Translations under genes and position numbers: made by a program
Notes under the pieces: model-generated
Database searches by the model: none
Seen by the model: only the letters and a program-made list of their open reading frames with translations
What the model was told of the DNA's origin: nothing
Assembly: GCF_900105805.1 (NCBI RefSeq)
Contig: NZ_LT629788.1
Span: 3,596,001-3,660,000 of the forward strand
Source: Pseudomonas moraviensis
Lineage (GTDB): Bacteria; Pseudomonadota; Gammaproteobacteria; Pseudomonadales; Pseudomonadaceae
Direction of reading: 5' to 3'
DNA length: 64,000 nt
In this document: positions 8,188 to 17,344 of the stretch, one piece after another
Numbering within the stretch: the stretch's first letter is position 1
Layout: each line of letters starts with the position of its first letter

Positions 8188-9180
8188 TCAACGAATGTCC
8201 TGAGCTTTCCACCACGCACAGAACTCATCGAGGGCAGCCCACAGGCTGACTTTCGGGTCGTAGTCGAGATAATGCCGGGCGCGGCTGATGTCCAGGGTGA
8301 AATTTTTCTTCATGACTTGCATGCCCAGGCGCGACAGGGTCGGCTCCGGACGTCCGGGCCAGAGCATGCACGCGCCCTCATTGAGCGCCGCGACGCTGTA
8401 GGCCAGACCGTAAGAGCGGTATTTGCGCACCTGATCGACGTCCATCCGCCGCATCACGTAGTTGACCACGTCCCACAGCGGCACCGGCGTACCGTTGCTG
8501 ATGTTGTAGGCCTTGCCCAGCGCCGAGCCAGCCGCCAAGAGGCTGCTGAGCATGACTTCGTTGAGGTTCTGCACGCTGGTGAAGTCGACCTTGTTCAAAC
8601 CGTCGCCGATGGTCGCCAGACGGCCCTTGCGCTGCATTTTCAGCAGTCGCGGGAAGATGCTCATGTCACCGGCGCCGGTCACGAAACGCGGGCGCAGGGC
8701 GATGGTTTCCAGACCGAATTCCTGGGCACCGAAGACTTTTTGCTCGGCCAGATATTTGGTCGCGGCGTAGGGATGCTTGAAGCGCTTGGGCACTTGCTCT
8801 TCGGTCAGGCCGAGATGGTCACGGCCATCAAAATAGATCGACGGCGACGACAGATGCACCAGCCGCCGCACGCGCTGCTTGAGACAGGCTTCGACAACGT
8901 TTTCGGTGACTTGGACATTGCCCTGATGGAAGTCCTGATAACGCCCCCACACGCCGACGGCACCGGCGCAATGCACCACCGCTTCGACGTCGCGGCAGAG
9001 GTCGCGTACCAGACCGGCGTCGGTCAGATCGCCCGGCACAAACTCCGCACCCCGGCGCACCAGATGCTCGACGCTCTCGGCCCGGCGACCGTTGACCCGC
9101 ACTTCAAGGCCCTGCTCCAGGGCGAAACGCGCAAAGCGCCCGCCAATAAAGCCGCTGGCGCCGGTAACCAAAATCTTCAT
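8188..9180 (-). CDS. NAD(P)-dependent epimerase / 3-beta-HSD-type SDR
   Basis: A 330-residue extended short-chain dehydrogenase. The N-terminal Rossmann motif is 'VTGASGFIGG', and the catalytic Tyr-x3-Lys is 'YAATK' near residue 139 with the upstream Ser in 'LSSPSIYFDG'. The family includes UDP-sugar epimerases and 3-beta-hydroxysteroid dehydrogenases; the short C-terminal half is closer to the 3-beta-HSD group. The substrate is unknown. I chose the ATG at 9180 over a TTG directly before it. It matches the PA4361 position near sodB in P. aeruginosa, from memory. Confidence 0.88.
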   Translation of the reverse strand: MKILVTGASGFIGGRFARFALEQGLEVRVNGRRAESVEHLVRRGAEFVPGDLTDAGLVRDLCRDVEAVVHCAGAVGVWGRYQDFHQGNVQVTENVVEACLKQRVRRLVHLSSPSIYFDGRDHLGLTEEQVPKRFKHPYAATKYLAEQKVFGAQEFGLETIALRPRFVTGAGDMSIFPRLLKMQRKGRLATIGDGLNKVDFTSVQNLNEVMLSSLLAAGSALGKAYNISNGTPVPLWDVVNYVMRRMDVDQVRKYRSYGLAYSVAALNEGACMLWPGRPEPTLSRLGMQVMKKNFTLDISRARHYLDYDPKVSLWAALDEFCAWWKAQDIR

Positions 9181-9196
9181 CAAAAACTCCAGGGAA

Positions 9197-9275
9197 GCAG
9201 CTGCAAGCTTCGAGCTGTCAGCTGCAAGTTGAAACGGTGCTTGTTCTTGCCGCTTGCAGCTTGACGCTTGCCGCT
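9197..9275. repeat. Imperfect inverted and direct repeats of agctgcaagctt type
   Basis: Between the epimerase start and the argP stop lie several copies of a short word: 'agctgcaagctt', 'agctgcaagtt', and the reverse forms 'cgcttgcagctt' and 'gacgcttgccgct'. They can fold into a hairpin. Similar runs occur between genes in many Pseudomonas. The epimerase promoter must lie in or beyond this block. Confidence 0.6.
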
Positions 9276-9279
9276 GCGT

Positions 9280-10167
9280 TCAAGCCACTAGCCATTGCTT
9301 TGAGGCGCGCAGCAGTTGTTCGGTAAGCAGGTTCAGCAACTGGCCGCCGTTGCGCCAATGATGCCAGTACAACGGCACGTCGATCGGTTTATCTGGCAGC
9401 AATTCGCGCAGCACGCCGCGCTCCAGCTGTTCGCGCACTTGCAGTTCCGGCACCAGCCCCCAGCCGAGGCCGGCTTCGGTCAGGCGAATGAAGCCTTCGG
9501 AGGACGGGCATAAATGGTGCTCGAACGCGCCATCGACGCCCAACAGCGCCAGGTAGCGATGCTGGAGGAAATCGTCCGGGCCGAACACCAGTGCGGGGGT
9601 GCGTGGCAGCTGTTCGGCGCGTACGCCATCGGGAAAATGCCGGGCGATGAAGGCCGGACTGGCGAGCGCGCGATAGCGCATGGCACCGAGCAACACGCTG
9701 CGTGCGCCGGCCACCGGGCGCTCGCTGGCGCACAGGCATGCGGCCACTTCACCGGCACGCATGCGCTTGAGGCCTACGGTCTGGTCTTCGACGATCAGAT
9801 CGAGCAACAAATGCTGCTCGGCGCAGAAATCGCCAACGGCGCCAGCCCACCAAGTGGCAAGGCTATCGGCGTTGAGGGCGATGCGCAGGCGATCCGGCAG
9901 GCCTTCTTCGTCCAGCGCCGGTACCGCCGATTGCAAGTCGCGCTCAAGCAAACGCACCTGCTGCACATGGTTGAGCAAGCGCCGGCCGATTTCGGTCGGC
10001 GATGGCGGTGTTTCGCGTACCAGCACCGGCTGGCCGACGCGCGCCTCGAGCAATTTGATGCGCTGGGAGATCGCCGACTGCGACAGGCCGAGAACCTGTG
10101 CAGCGCGATCGAAGCCGGCCTGCTCGACCACCGCGGCCAGCGCAGAAAGCAATTTATAGTCGAACAT
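9280..10167 (-). CDS. argP: LysR-family regulator of arginine export, ArgP
   Basis: A 295-residue LysR regulator of the ArgP/IciA subfamily: the helix-turn-helix is at 1-60 (MFDYKLLSALAAVVEQAGF, then 'VLGLSQSAISQRIKLLE') and the effector domain follows. In E. coli ArgP activates argO in response to arginine and lysine. Here it is divergent from the LysE/ArgO exporter with 96 bases between, the same pairing. The ATG at 10167 is preceded by AGGAAAACTG. The alternative name is iciA. Confidence 0.92.
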   Translation of the reverse strand: MFDYKLLSALAAVVEQAGFDRAAQVLGLSQSAISQRIKLLEARVGQPVLVRETPPSPTEIGRRLLNHVQQVRLLERDLQSAVPALDEEGLPDRLRIALNADSLATWWAGAVGDFCAEQHLLLDLIVEDQTVGLKRMRAGEVAACLCASERPVAGARSVLLGAMRYRALASPAFIARHFPDGVRAEQLPRTPALVFGPDDFLQHRYLALLGVDGAFEHHLCPSSEGFIRLTEAGLGWGLVPELQVREQLERGVLRELLPDKPIDVPLYWHHWRNGGQLLNLLTEQLLRASKQWLVA

Positions 10168-10263
10168 CAGTTTTCCTAATGGGCGATCAGCACTATTGCT
10201 TTTTCTTATACAGCGACACGCCGGAGAATAGCCAGCAAGCACTCTCTTTCAAGGATATTTTCC

Positions 10264-10866
10264 ATGTGGCAAAGCTATGTAAACGGCCTGTTGGTGGCGT
10301 TCGGCCTGATCATGGCGATCGGCACGCAGAACGCGTTTGTATTGGCGCAGAGCCTGCGCCGTGAACACCATTTGCCCGTGGCGGCATTGTGCGTGGTGTG
10401 TGACGCGATTCTGGTGGCGGCCGGGGTGTTCGGCCTGGCGACGATTCTGGCGCAGAACCCGACCCTGCTGGCGATTGCCCGTTGGGGCGGCGCGACCTTT
10501 TTGATCTGGTACGGCAGCCAGGCGCTGCGCCGGGCCTGCTCGAAGCAGAGCCTCGAGCAAGGCGAGAACCAGACCGTACGCTCCCTGCGCGCGGTCATGC
10601 TCAGCGCGTTGGCGGTGACATTGCTCAATCCCCACGTTTATCTGGATACGGTTTTGTTGATCGGCTCGCTGGGCGCGCAGCAATCGGTGCCCGGCGCTTA
10701 TGTAGTCGGCGCGGCGAGCGCATCGCTGCTGTGGTTTTTCACCCTGGCTCTCGGCGCCGCATGGCTGGCACCGTGGCTGGCCCGGCCGAGCACCTGGCGC
10801 ATTCTCGATCTGGTGGTGGCGTTGATGATGTTCGCCGTGGCCGCGCAGTTGATCATCGCCGGATGA
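10264..10866 (+). CDS. argO: LysE/ArgO-type basic amino acid exporter
   Basis: A 200-residue inner-membrane protein with about six hydrophobic segments. It starts 'YVNGLLVAFGLIMAIGTQNAFVLAQ', the LysE-family N-terminal helix with its 'GxQNAFVL' signature, and keeps the central 'LNPHVYLDTVLLIGSLG' loop. It exports L-arginine or L-lysine when the cytoplasmic pool is high. It is divergent from argP, its expected activator. The ATG at 10264 has AAGGATATTTTCC upstream. Confidence 0.93.
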   Translation: MWQSYVNGLLVAFGLIMAIGTQNAFVLAQSLRREHHLPVAALCVVCDAILVAAGVFGLATILAQNPTLLAIARWGGATFLIWYGSQALRRACSKQSLEQGENQTVRSLRAVMLSALAVTLLNPHVYLDTVLLIGSLGAQQSVPGAYVVGAASASLLWFFTLALGAAWLAPWLARPSTWRILDLVVALMMFAVAAQLIIAG

Positions 10867-11042
10867 ATTAATGCTGAAGGCTCTGGAACCTCTATCCCAC
10901 ACAGTTGTTGCGTGGTTAAGGCGCGACCCCGGTGCTATGATCCGAACCCTGCGCCGCAAAGAGTAAAAACTCGCCGGTGCATTTCCGGCCGCCCGTGATC
11001 GGCCTTGCGCTCACCGCAACAGACCTGATTAGGAGAATCATC

Positions 11043-11639
11043 ATGGCTTTCGAATTGCCGCCGCTGCCCTACGCACACGATGCCCTGCAGCCGCACATCT
11101 CCAAGGAAACCCTGGAGTTCCACCACGACAAGCACCACAACACCTACGTCGTGAACCTGAACAACCTGGTGCCAGGCACCGAGTTTGAAGGCAAGACCCT
11201 GGAAGAGATCGTCAAGACTTCCTCGGGCGGCATCTTCAACAACGCCGCTCAGGTCTGGAACCACACCTTCTACTGGAACTGCCTGGCGCCAAACGCCGGC
11301 GGTCAGCCAACCGGCGCACTGGCAGATGCCATCAACGCAGCGTTCGGTTCGTTCGACAAGTTCAAGGAAGAATTCAGCAAAACCTCGATCGGCACCTTCG
11401 GTTCCGGCTGGGGCTGGCTGGTGAAAAAGGCTGACGGTTCCCTGGCCCTGGCCAGCACCATCGGCGCCGGCAACCCGCTGACCAGCGGCGACACCCCGCT
11501 GCTGACCTGCGACGTCTGGGAACACGCTTACTACATCGACTACCGCAACCTGCGTCCGAAGTACGTTGAAGCGTTCTGGAACCTGGTCAACTGGAAGTTC
11601 GTGGCCGAGCAGTTCGAAGGCAAGACCTTCACCGCTTAA
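11043..11639 (+). CDS. sodB: Iron superoxide dismutase
   Basis: A 198-residue cytoplasmic enzyme that converts superoxide to H2O2 and O2. Metal ligands are visible: His27 region 'EFHHDKHHNTYV', the histidine in 'VWNHTFYWNCL', and Asp and His in the signature 'DVWEHAYYIDYRN'. The Gln/Gly context 'GTFGSGWGWL' and position next to argO and bifA match the iron enzyme of Pseudomonas. AGGAG lies 6-8 bases before the ATG. A strong terminator follows directly, so it is transcribed alone. Confidence 0.97.
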   Translation: MAFELPPLPYAHDALQPHISKETLEFHHDKHHNTYVVNLNNLVPGTEFEGKTLEEIVKTSSGGIFNNAAQVWNHTFYWNCLAPNAGGQPTGALADAINAAFGSFDKFKEEFSKTSIGTFGSGWGWLVKKADGSLALASTIGAGNPLTSGDTPLLTCDVWEHAYYIDYRNLRPKYVEAFWNLVNWKFVAEQFEGKTFTA

Positions 11640-11657
11640 GCTGCGCGCCAGACAGGA

Positions 11658-11682
11658 AACCCGGCTTCGGCCGGGTTTTTTT
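11658..11682 (+). terminator. Rho-independent terminator of sodB
   Basis: A short stem 'aacccggc-ttc-ggccgggtt' is followed by a run of T, 18 bases after the sodB stop. Confidence 0.93.
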
Positions 11683-11967
11683 ATGCCTTGCGCATGGCGT
11701 TTGTCGCACGGCAAAAACAGCTTCGCGCCGTTTGCTGCCAGCCGACAGCCGACTACCATCAGAGACAGGAAAAAATCTTTGACCCGGTGCTCAAGTTGCG
11801 GGCCACTGCAACCGACACAGTAATTCAGAGCTATTACTCAAATGACGACATCGCGGCCAGGATACCGGCGAATTTTCCCGTGCCTGATTGTCCCTTTGAC
11901 TGCCAACCCGGGATTGCCAATACTCATGGCAACTTGACGCTACCCGCACGGAACAAGGAATAACCCT

Positions 11968-14019
11968 TTGAAGCTGGAACTCAAGAACAGCTTGTCGGTG
12001 AAGTTGCTCCGGGTCGTGCTCCTGTCGGCATTGATCGTAGGCGTAGTCTTGAGCTGCGCGCAGATTGTCTTCGATGCCTACAAGACCCGTCAGGCCGTCG
12101 CCGGCGACGCCGAGCGGATCCTCGACATGTTCCGCGATCCTTCGACCCAGGCGGTCTATAGCCTGGACCGGGAAATGGGCATGCAGGTGATCGAGGGGCT
12201 GTTCCAGGACGACGCCGTGCGCCAGGCCTCCATTGGTCACCCCAATGAAGCGATGCTCGCGCAGAAATCCCGCGAATTGCAGCATTCCAACAGCCGTTGG
12301 CTGACCGACCTGATTCTCGGTCAGGAACGCACCTTCACCACGCAATTGGTCGGCCGTGGCCCCTACAGCGAATACTACGGCGACCTCAGCATCACCCTCG
12401 ACACCGCAACCTATGGCGAAGGTTTCATTGTCAGCTCGGTGATCATCTTCATTTCCGGCGTACTGCGCGCACTGGCCATGGGACTGGTGCTGTATCTGGT
12501 CTATCACTGGCTGCTGACCAAACCGCTGTCGCGGATCATCGAACACCTTACCGAAATCAACCCGGATCGTCCCAGCGAGCACAAGATTCCGCAGCTCAAG
12601 GGCCACGAAAAAAACGAGCTGGGCCTGTGGATCAACACCGCCAACCAGTTGCTCGAGTCCATCGAACGCAACACCCATCTGCGCCACGAAGCGGAAAACA
12701 GCCTGCTGCGCATGGCCCAGTACGACTTCCTGACCGGTCTGCCGAACCGCCAGCAATTGCAGCAGCAGCTGGACAAGATTCTCGTCGATGCCGGCAAGTT
12801 GCAGCGCCGCGTCGCGGTGTTGTGCGTCGGCCTGGATGATTTCAAAGGCATTAACGAACAATTCAGCTACCAGACCGGCGACCAGTTGCTGCTGGCCCTG
12901 GCCGATCGCTTGCGCGCCCACAGCGGTCGCCTCGGCGCCCTGGCCCGCCTGGGCGGCGATCAGTTCGCCCTGGTGCAGGCCGACATCGAACAACCTTACG
13001 AAGCAGCGGAACTGGCGCAGAGCATTCTCGATGACCTGGAGGCGCCCTTCGCCCTCGACGATCAGGAAATCCGCCTGCGCGCGACCATCGGCATCACCCT
13101 GTTCCCGGAGGACGGCGATAGCACCGAGAAGCTGTTGCAGAAAGCCGAGCAGACCATGACCCTGGCCAAGACCCGCTCGCGCAACCGCTATCAGTTCTAC
13201 ATCGCCAGCGTCGACAGCGAGATGCGCCGCCGTCGCGAGCTGGAAAAAGACCTGCGTGACGCGCTGATCCGCGACCAGTTCTACCTCGTCTATCAGCCGC
13301 AGATCAGTTATCGCGATCATCGCGTAGTGGGTGTCGAAGCGCTGATTCGCTGGCAGCACCCCGAACACGGCCTGGTGCCGCCGGACCTGTTCATTCCGCT
13401 GGCCGAACAGAACGGCACGATCATCGCCATCGGCGAGTGGGTGCTCGATCAGGCCTGCAAGCAATTGCGCGAGTGGCATGATCAGGGGTTCGTCGATTTG
13501 CGTATGGCGGTCAACCTGTCGACCGTGCAACTGCACCATGCCGAGCTGCCGCGGGTGGTCAACAACCTGCTGCAGATGTACCGCCTGCCGCCGCGCAGTC
13601 TGGAACTGGAAGTCACCGAAACCGGCCTGATGGAAGACATCACCACCGCCGCCCAGCATCTGCTCAGCCTGCGCCGCTCCGGCGCGCTGATTGCGATCGA
13701 CGACTTCGGCACCGGCTATTCATCCCTCAGCTATCTGAAAAGCCTGCCGCTGGACAAGATCAAGATCGACAAGAGCTTCGTCCAGGATCTGCTGGATGAC
13801 GACGATGACGCGACCATCGTTCGCGCGATCATTCAACTGGGCAAGAGCCTGGGCATGCAGGTGATTGCCGAAGGCGTGGAGACCGCCGAGCAGGAAACCT
13901 ACATCATTTCCGAGGGTTGCCACGAAGGTCAGGGCTACCACTACAGCAAACCGCTGCCGGCGCGGGAGCTGGGCATTTACCTCAAGCAGGCGCAACGCAG
14001 TAATGCGGCGATTCTTTAA
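11968..14019 (+). CDS. bifA: c-di-GMP phosphodiesterase BifA (degenerate GGDEF plus EAL)
   Basis: A 683-residue inner-membrane protein: TM1 at about 12-34, a periplasmic region, TM2 at about 155-178, a HAMP-like linker, a GGDEF domain (about 245-400) and an EAL domain (about 425-675). The GGDEF signature is GGDQF (starting near residue 329), as in P. aeruginosa BifA, and is expected not to synthesise c-di-GMP. The EAL domain keeps 'VEALIRW' (E457) and 'DDFGTGYSS' (D579), so phosphodiesterase activity is expected. BifA lowers c-di-GMP, favouring swarming over biofilm. It lies next to sodB as in P. aeruginosa. The start is a TTG with AAGGA 7 bases upstream. Confidence 0.94.
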   Translation: MKLELKNSLSVKLLRVVLLSALIVGVVLSCAQIVFDAYKTRQAVAGDAERILDMFRDPSTQAVYSLDREMGMQVIEGLFQDDAVRQASIGHPNEAMLAQKSRELQHSNSRWLTDLILGQERTFTTQLVGRGPYSEYYGDLSITLDTATYGEGFIVSSVIIFISGVLRALAMGLVLYLVYHWLLTKPLSRIIEHLTEINPDRPSEHKIPQLKGHEKNELGLWINTANQLLESIERNTHLRHEAENSLLRMAQYDFLTGLPNRQQLQQQLDKILVDAGKLQRRVAVLCVGLDDFKGINEQFSYQTGDQLLLALADRLRAHSGRLGALARLGGDQFALVQADIEQPYEAAELAQSILDDLEAPFALDDQEIRLRATIGITLFPEDGDSTEKLLQKAEQTMTLAKTRSRNRYQFYIASVDSEMRRRRELEKDLRDALIRDQFYLVYQPQISYRDHRVVGVEALIRWQHPEHGLVPPDLFIPLAEQNGTIIAIGEWVLDQACKQLREWHDQGFVDLRMAVNLSTVQLHHAELPRVVNNLLQMYRLPPRSLELEVTETGLMEDITTAAQHLLSLRRSGALIAIDDFGTGYSSLSYLKSLPLDKIKIDKSFVQDLLDDDDDATIVRAIIQLGKSLGMQVIAEGVETAEQETYIISEGCHEGQGYHYSKPLPARELGIYLKQAQRSNAAIL

Positions 14020-14091
14020 AGATCAAAAGATCGCAGCCTCGTTGCACTCGTCAGCTCCTACAGTGCAACGAGGCTGCGATCTTTTGATCTT
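14019..14091. repeat. Inverted repeat of the aagatcaaaagatcgcagcctcg family
   Basis: The left arm 'gatcaaaagatcgcagcctc' (14021-14040) is matched in reverse by the right arm ending about 14091, with a short loop containing 'agctcctaca'. The element begins at the bifA stop codon and may end its transcript. It is a second REP family; relatives are at 49706 and 60279. Confidence 0.88.
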
Positions 14092-14130
14092 CTTGCGCAA
14101 ATAAGAAATATTTCCACCCACGCCTTTACA

Positions 14131-14155
14131 CATAATGCGAAAGATTTGCATTATG
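14131..14155 (+). promoter_or_regulatory. Candidate Fur box upstream of icmP
   Basis: CATAATGC (14131-14138) and GCATTATG (14148-14155) form a perfect 8-bp inverted repeat around 'gaaagattt', about 60 bases before the icmP start. Size, symmetry and the 'aatgcgaa...tttgcatt' content resemble Pseudomonas Fur sites. I recall the P. aeruginosa icmP region as iron-regulated. Confidence 0.6.
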
Positions 14156-14214
14156 TCGCAGTTTTGCGCGCCCCCGGCGCCAGTCCACTCAACTACCGAA
14201 GCAGGATGTTCGCC

Positions 14215-15573
14215 ATGATTCGTATGCCTCTGGCTACCGCCAGTCTGCTGGCCATCGCTATTTCCCTCGCCGGTTGCGGCGAAGGCAAGGACAAAGAAAA
14301 AGCCTCCGAAATGACTCCGGCTTCCAGCAGCGCTGCTCCAGCCCCGGCGCCGGCCGCTGCCCCTGCTCCTGCTGCCGGTAAAGTTGACGATGCCGCCGCC
14401 AAGGCTGTGGTCGCGCACTACGCCGACATGGTCTTCGCCGTTTACAGCGATGCCGAATCCACCGCGAAAACCCTGCAAACTGCCGTCGACGCGTTCCTCG
14501 CCAAGCCGAACGCCGACACCCTGAAAGCCGCCAAGGCTGCCTGGGTTGCCGCGCGCGTGCCGTACCTGCAGAGCGAAGTATTCCGCTTCGGTAACACCAT
14601 CATTGACGACTGGGAAGGTCAGGTTAACGCCTGGCCGCTGGACGAAGGCCTGATCGACTACGTCGACAAATCCTACGAGCACGCACTGGGCAACCCGGGC
14701 GCCACCGCCAATATCATCGCCAACACCGAAGTTCAGGTCGGCGAAGACAAGGTCGACGTGAAAGAGATCACCCCGGAAAAGCTCGCCAGCCTCAATGAGC
14801 TGGGCGGTTCCGAAGCCAACGTTGCGACTGGCTACCACGCGATCGAATTCCTCCTCTGGGGCCAGGACCTCAACGGTACCGGCCCGGGCGCTGGCAACCG
14901 TCCGGCCTCGGACTACCTGGAAGGCGCTGGCGCCACCGGCGGTCACAACGAGCGTCGTCGTGCCTACCTGAAAGCCGTGACCCAACTGCTGGTCAGCGAT
15001 CTGGAAGAAATGGTCGGCAACTGGAAGCCGAACGTGGCCGACAACTACCGCGCCACGCTGGAAGCCGAGCCAGGCGAAACCGGCCTGCGCAAAATGCTCT
15101 TCGGCATGGGCAGCCTGTCCCTGGGTGAACTGGCGGGCGAGCGCATGAAGGTTTCCCTGGAAGCCAACTCGCCTGAAGACGAGCAGGATTGCTTCAGCGA
15201 CAACACCCACTACTCGCACTTCTACGATGCCAAAGGCGTGCGTAACGTTTATCTGGGCGAGTACACCCGGGTTGACGGCACCAAGCTGACCGGCGCCAGC
15301 CTGTCGTCGCTGGTGGCGAAGGCCGACCCGGCCGCCGACACCGCACTGAAAGCCGATCTGGCCGCGACCGAAGCGAAAATCCAGGTCATGGTCGATCACG
15401 CCAACAAGGGTGAGCACTACGACCAGTTGATCGCCGCCGGCAACACCGCTGGCAACCAGATTGTTCGCGACGCCATCGCCGCGCTGGTCAAGCAGACCGG
15501 CTCGATCGAAGCCGCTGCCGGCAAACTGGGCATCAGCGACCTGAACCCGGACAACGCCGATCACGAGTTCTGA
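14215..15573 (+). CDS. icmP: Imelysin-family (M75) lipoprotein, IcmP
   Basis: A 452-residue lipoprotein: residues 1-20 are a lipoprotein signal with lipobox L-A-G-C (Cys21), followed by an Ala/Pro linker (30-58) and a helical imelysin domain (about 60-440). The family motif GxHxxE is present as 'GYHAIE' at 206-211, with 'PLDEGLIDYVD' near 141. P. aeruginosa IcmP was described as an insulin-cleaving metalloproteinase; the wider family is linked to iron or copper handling at the envelope, and protease activity is uncertain. A candidate Fur box lies upstream. It precedes a di-haem protein, a second imelysin-like protein and a DUF1513 protein. The start at 14215 has AGG 8 bases upstream. Confidence 0.9.
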   Translation: MIRMPLATASLLAIAISLAGCGEGKDKEKASEMTPASSSAAPAPAPAAAPAPAAGKVDDAAAKAVVAHYADMVFAVYSDAESTAKTLQTAVDAFLAKPNADTLKAAKAAWVAARVPYLQSEVFRFGNTIIDDWEGQVNAWPLDEGLIDYVDKSYEHALGNPGATANIIANTEVQVGEDKVDVKEITPEKLASLNELGGSEANVATGYHAIEFLLWGQDLNGTGPGAGNRPASDYLEGAGATGGHNERRRAYLKAVTQLLVSDLEEMVGNWKPNVADNYRATLEAEPGETGLRKMLFGMGSLSLGELAGERMKVSLEANSPEDEQDCFSDNTHYSHFYDAKGVRNVYLGEYTRVDGTKLTGASLSSLVAKADPAADTALKADLAATEAKIQVMVDHANKGEHYDQLIAAGNTAGNQIVRDAIAALVKQTGSIEAAAGKLGISDLNPDNADHEF

Positions 15574-15590
15574 TCACCGCGTCCGCGTCA

Positions 15591-15619
15591 AAAAGAGGCG
15601 ACCTTCGGGTCGCCTTTTT
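15591..15619 (+). terminator. Rho-independent terminator of icmP
   Basis: The stem 'aggcgacc-ttc-gggtcgcct' is followed by TTTTT, 18 bases after the icmP stop. It separates icmP from the next three genes. Confidence 0.9.
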
Positions 15620-15680
15620 CATCTCTGCTTCAGGCCAGCCCCTGTGGGACCGCCGCTGAATGTCTGCGCTGCACCGTCCC

Positions 15681-15769
15681 TGTAGGAGTGAGCCTGCTCG
15701 CGATGGCGGTGTACCAGTTACGAATTCGTCAACTGCCAGACCGCTATCGCGAGCAGGCTCACTCCTACA
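15681..15769. repeat. REPIN
   Basis: Left arm tgtaggagtgagcctgctcg and its exact reverse at 15750-15769. It lies between icmP and the di-haem gene. Confidence 0.93.
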
Positions 15770-15810
15770 GGGGTTTGGCATGGGTCTGCAGATTTGCGCG
15801 ATATCAAGCA

Positions 15811-15831
15811 AACGATAATTCCTCTTATTCA
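15811..15831 (+). promoter_or_regulatory. Weak Fur-box-like sequence upstream of the di-haem operon
   Basis: 'aacgataattcctcttattc' resembles half of a Fur site (GATAAT) with a poorer second half. It lies about 60 bases before the start at 15890. I flag it because the gene cluster looks iron-linked; the match alone is weak. Confidence 0.3.
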
Positions 15832-15889
15832 AACTCCGCTGCCCTGTTAGACTTTGCGCCTTTGTTTTCGCCCGTTTGCAGGATGTCTG

Positions 15890-17317
15890 ATGCCGTCGTT
15901 GCCGCTTCGCTTGTCCGCACTGTTGCTGGCCCTGGGCCTGAGTGCCTGCGATGACGCCCCGCGTTTCACCAAGGCCGAGCCGGGTGAAGCGCGATCGGGC
16001 GGTGCGGCGACCGTGCGCAAGAGTGATCAGAACGCGTTCTCCCTGCCATCGGCCAACCTGCCGCCGTCGCGGCGGGTGGATTTCAGTGTCGGCAACAGCT
16101 TCTTCCGCAGCCCGTGGGTAATTGCGCCGTCGACCACCACGGCGCGCGACGGCCTCGGCCCGTTGTTCAATACCAACGCCTGCCAGAACTGCCACATCAA
16201 GGACGGTCGCGGCCATCCTCCGGCCCCTGATGCGACCAATGCGGTGTCGATGCTGGTGCGCCTGTCGATTCCCGACGCGCCGCCCTACGCCAAAATCATC
16301 GAACAGCTCGGCGTGGTGCCGGAGCCGGTGTATGGCGGGCAGTTCCAGGACATGGCCGTGCCCGGCGTCGCCCCGGAAGGCAAGGTGCGCGTCGACTACA
16401 CGCCAGTGCCCGTACGGTTCAAGGACGGCACGCAAGTGGAGTTGCGCAAACCGACCCTGCAGATCACTCAACTCGGTTACGGCCCGATGCATCCGGACAC
16501 GCGTTTTTCCGCGCGGGTGGCACCGCCGATGATTGGTCTGGGCCTGCTCGAAGCAATCCCCGAAGAGGCGATCCTCGCCAACGCCGCCGCCCAGGCGAAA
16601 GAGAACAACGGCATCAATGGCCGGCCCAACCGGGTTTGGGATGACCAGTTGCAGAAAACCGTGATCGGCCGGTTAGGCTGGAAAGCCGGGCAGCCGAATC
16701 TCAACCAGCAGAATGTTCACGCGTTCTCCGGTGACATGGGCCTGAGCACCAGCCTGCGGCCTTTCGACGACTGCACGGAGGCGCAGACCGCCTGCAAACA
16801 GGCGCCGAACGGCAATGGCCCGGACGGCGAACCGGAAGTCAGCGACAACATCCTGCGTCTGGTGCTGTTCTACAGCCGCAATCTGGCGGTGCCGGCGCGC
16901 CGTGGCGTCAACGACCCACAGGTGCTGGCCGGCAAGAACCTGTTTTTCCAGGCCGGTTGCCAGTCGTGCCACACGCCCAAATACACCACCGCCGCCAACG
17001 CCGCCGAACCTGAGCTGGCCAATCAAGTGATTCGTCCGTACAGCGATTTGCTCCTGCACGACATGGGCGAAGGACTGGCGGACAACCGCACGGAATTTCA
17101 GGCCTCCGGCCGCGACTGGCGCACGCCGCCGTTGTGGGGGATTGGTCTGACGCAAGCGGTCAGCGGTCACACGCAGTTTTTGCACGACGGCCGCGCTCGC
17201 AACCTGCTCGAAGCGGTGCTCTGGCATGGCGGCGAAGCGACGGCTGCGCAGCAACAGGTTTTGTCTTTCAATGCCGAGCAGCGCGCTGCGTTGCTGGCAT
17301 TTCTGAACTCACTTTAA
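15890..17317 (+). CDS. Di-haem c-type cytochrome lipoprotein (DUF1111, 'thiol oxidoreductase-like')
   Basis: A 475-residue lipoprotein with a lipobox L-S-A-C (Cys20). It has two haem-binding CxxCH motifs: 'CQNCH' at 98-102 and 'CQSCH' at 357-361, so it should carry two covalent c-type haems in the periplasm. The layout matches the DUF1111 di-haem oxidoreductase family, related to MauG/CcpA-type peroxidases. The role is unproven; oxidation or reduction of iron at the envelope is one possibility given the imelysin neighbours. I chose the start at 15890 because GCAGG lies 7 bases upstream and the lipoprotein signal then begins cleanly. It leads a three-gene operon. Confidence 0.88.
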   Translation: MPSLPLRLSALLLALGLSACDDAPRFTKAEPGEARSGGAATVRKSDQNAFSLPSANLPPSRRVDFSVGNSFFRSPWVIAPSTTTARDGLGPLFNTNACQNCHIKDGRGHPPAPDATNAVSMLVRLSIPDAPPYAKIIEQLGVVPEPVYGGQFQDMAVPGVAPEGKVRVDYTPVPVRFKDGTQVELRKPTLQITQLGYGPMHPDTRFSARVAPPMIGLGLLEAIPEEAILANAAAQAKENNGINGRPNRVWDDQLQKTVIGRLGWKAGQPNLNQQNVHAFSGDMGLSTSLRPFDDCTEAQTACKQAPNGNGPDGEPEVSDNILRLVLFYSRNLAVPARRGVNDPQVLAGKNLFFQAGCQSCHTPKYTTAANAAEPELANQVIRPYSDLLLHDMGEGLADNRTEFQASGRDWRTPPLWGIGLTQAVSGHTQFLHDGRARNLLEAVLWHGGEATAAQQQVLSFNAEQRAALLAFLNSL

Positions 17318-17344
17318 ATACTGAAAACGCATCGGGAGCCCGAC

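Noticed and set aside
10936..10941. TATGAT as -10 box of sodB
   Set aside because: No acceptable -35 box is found at 16-18 bases, so I do not call a promoter.
11791..13659. 622-codon open frame antisense to bifA
   Set aside because: A shadow frame; the plus strand encodes a well-supported EAL protein.
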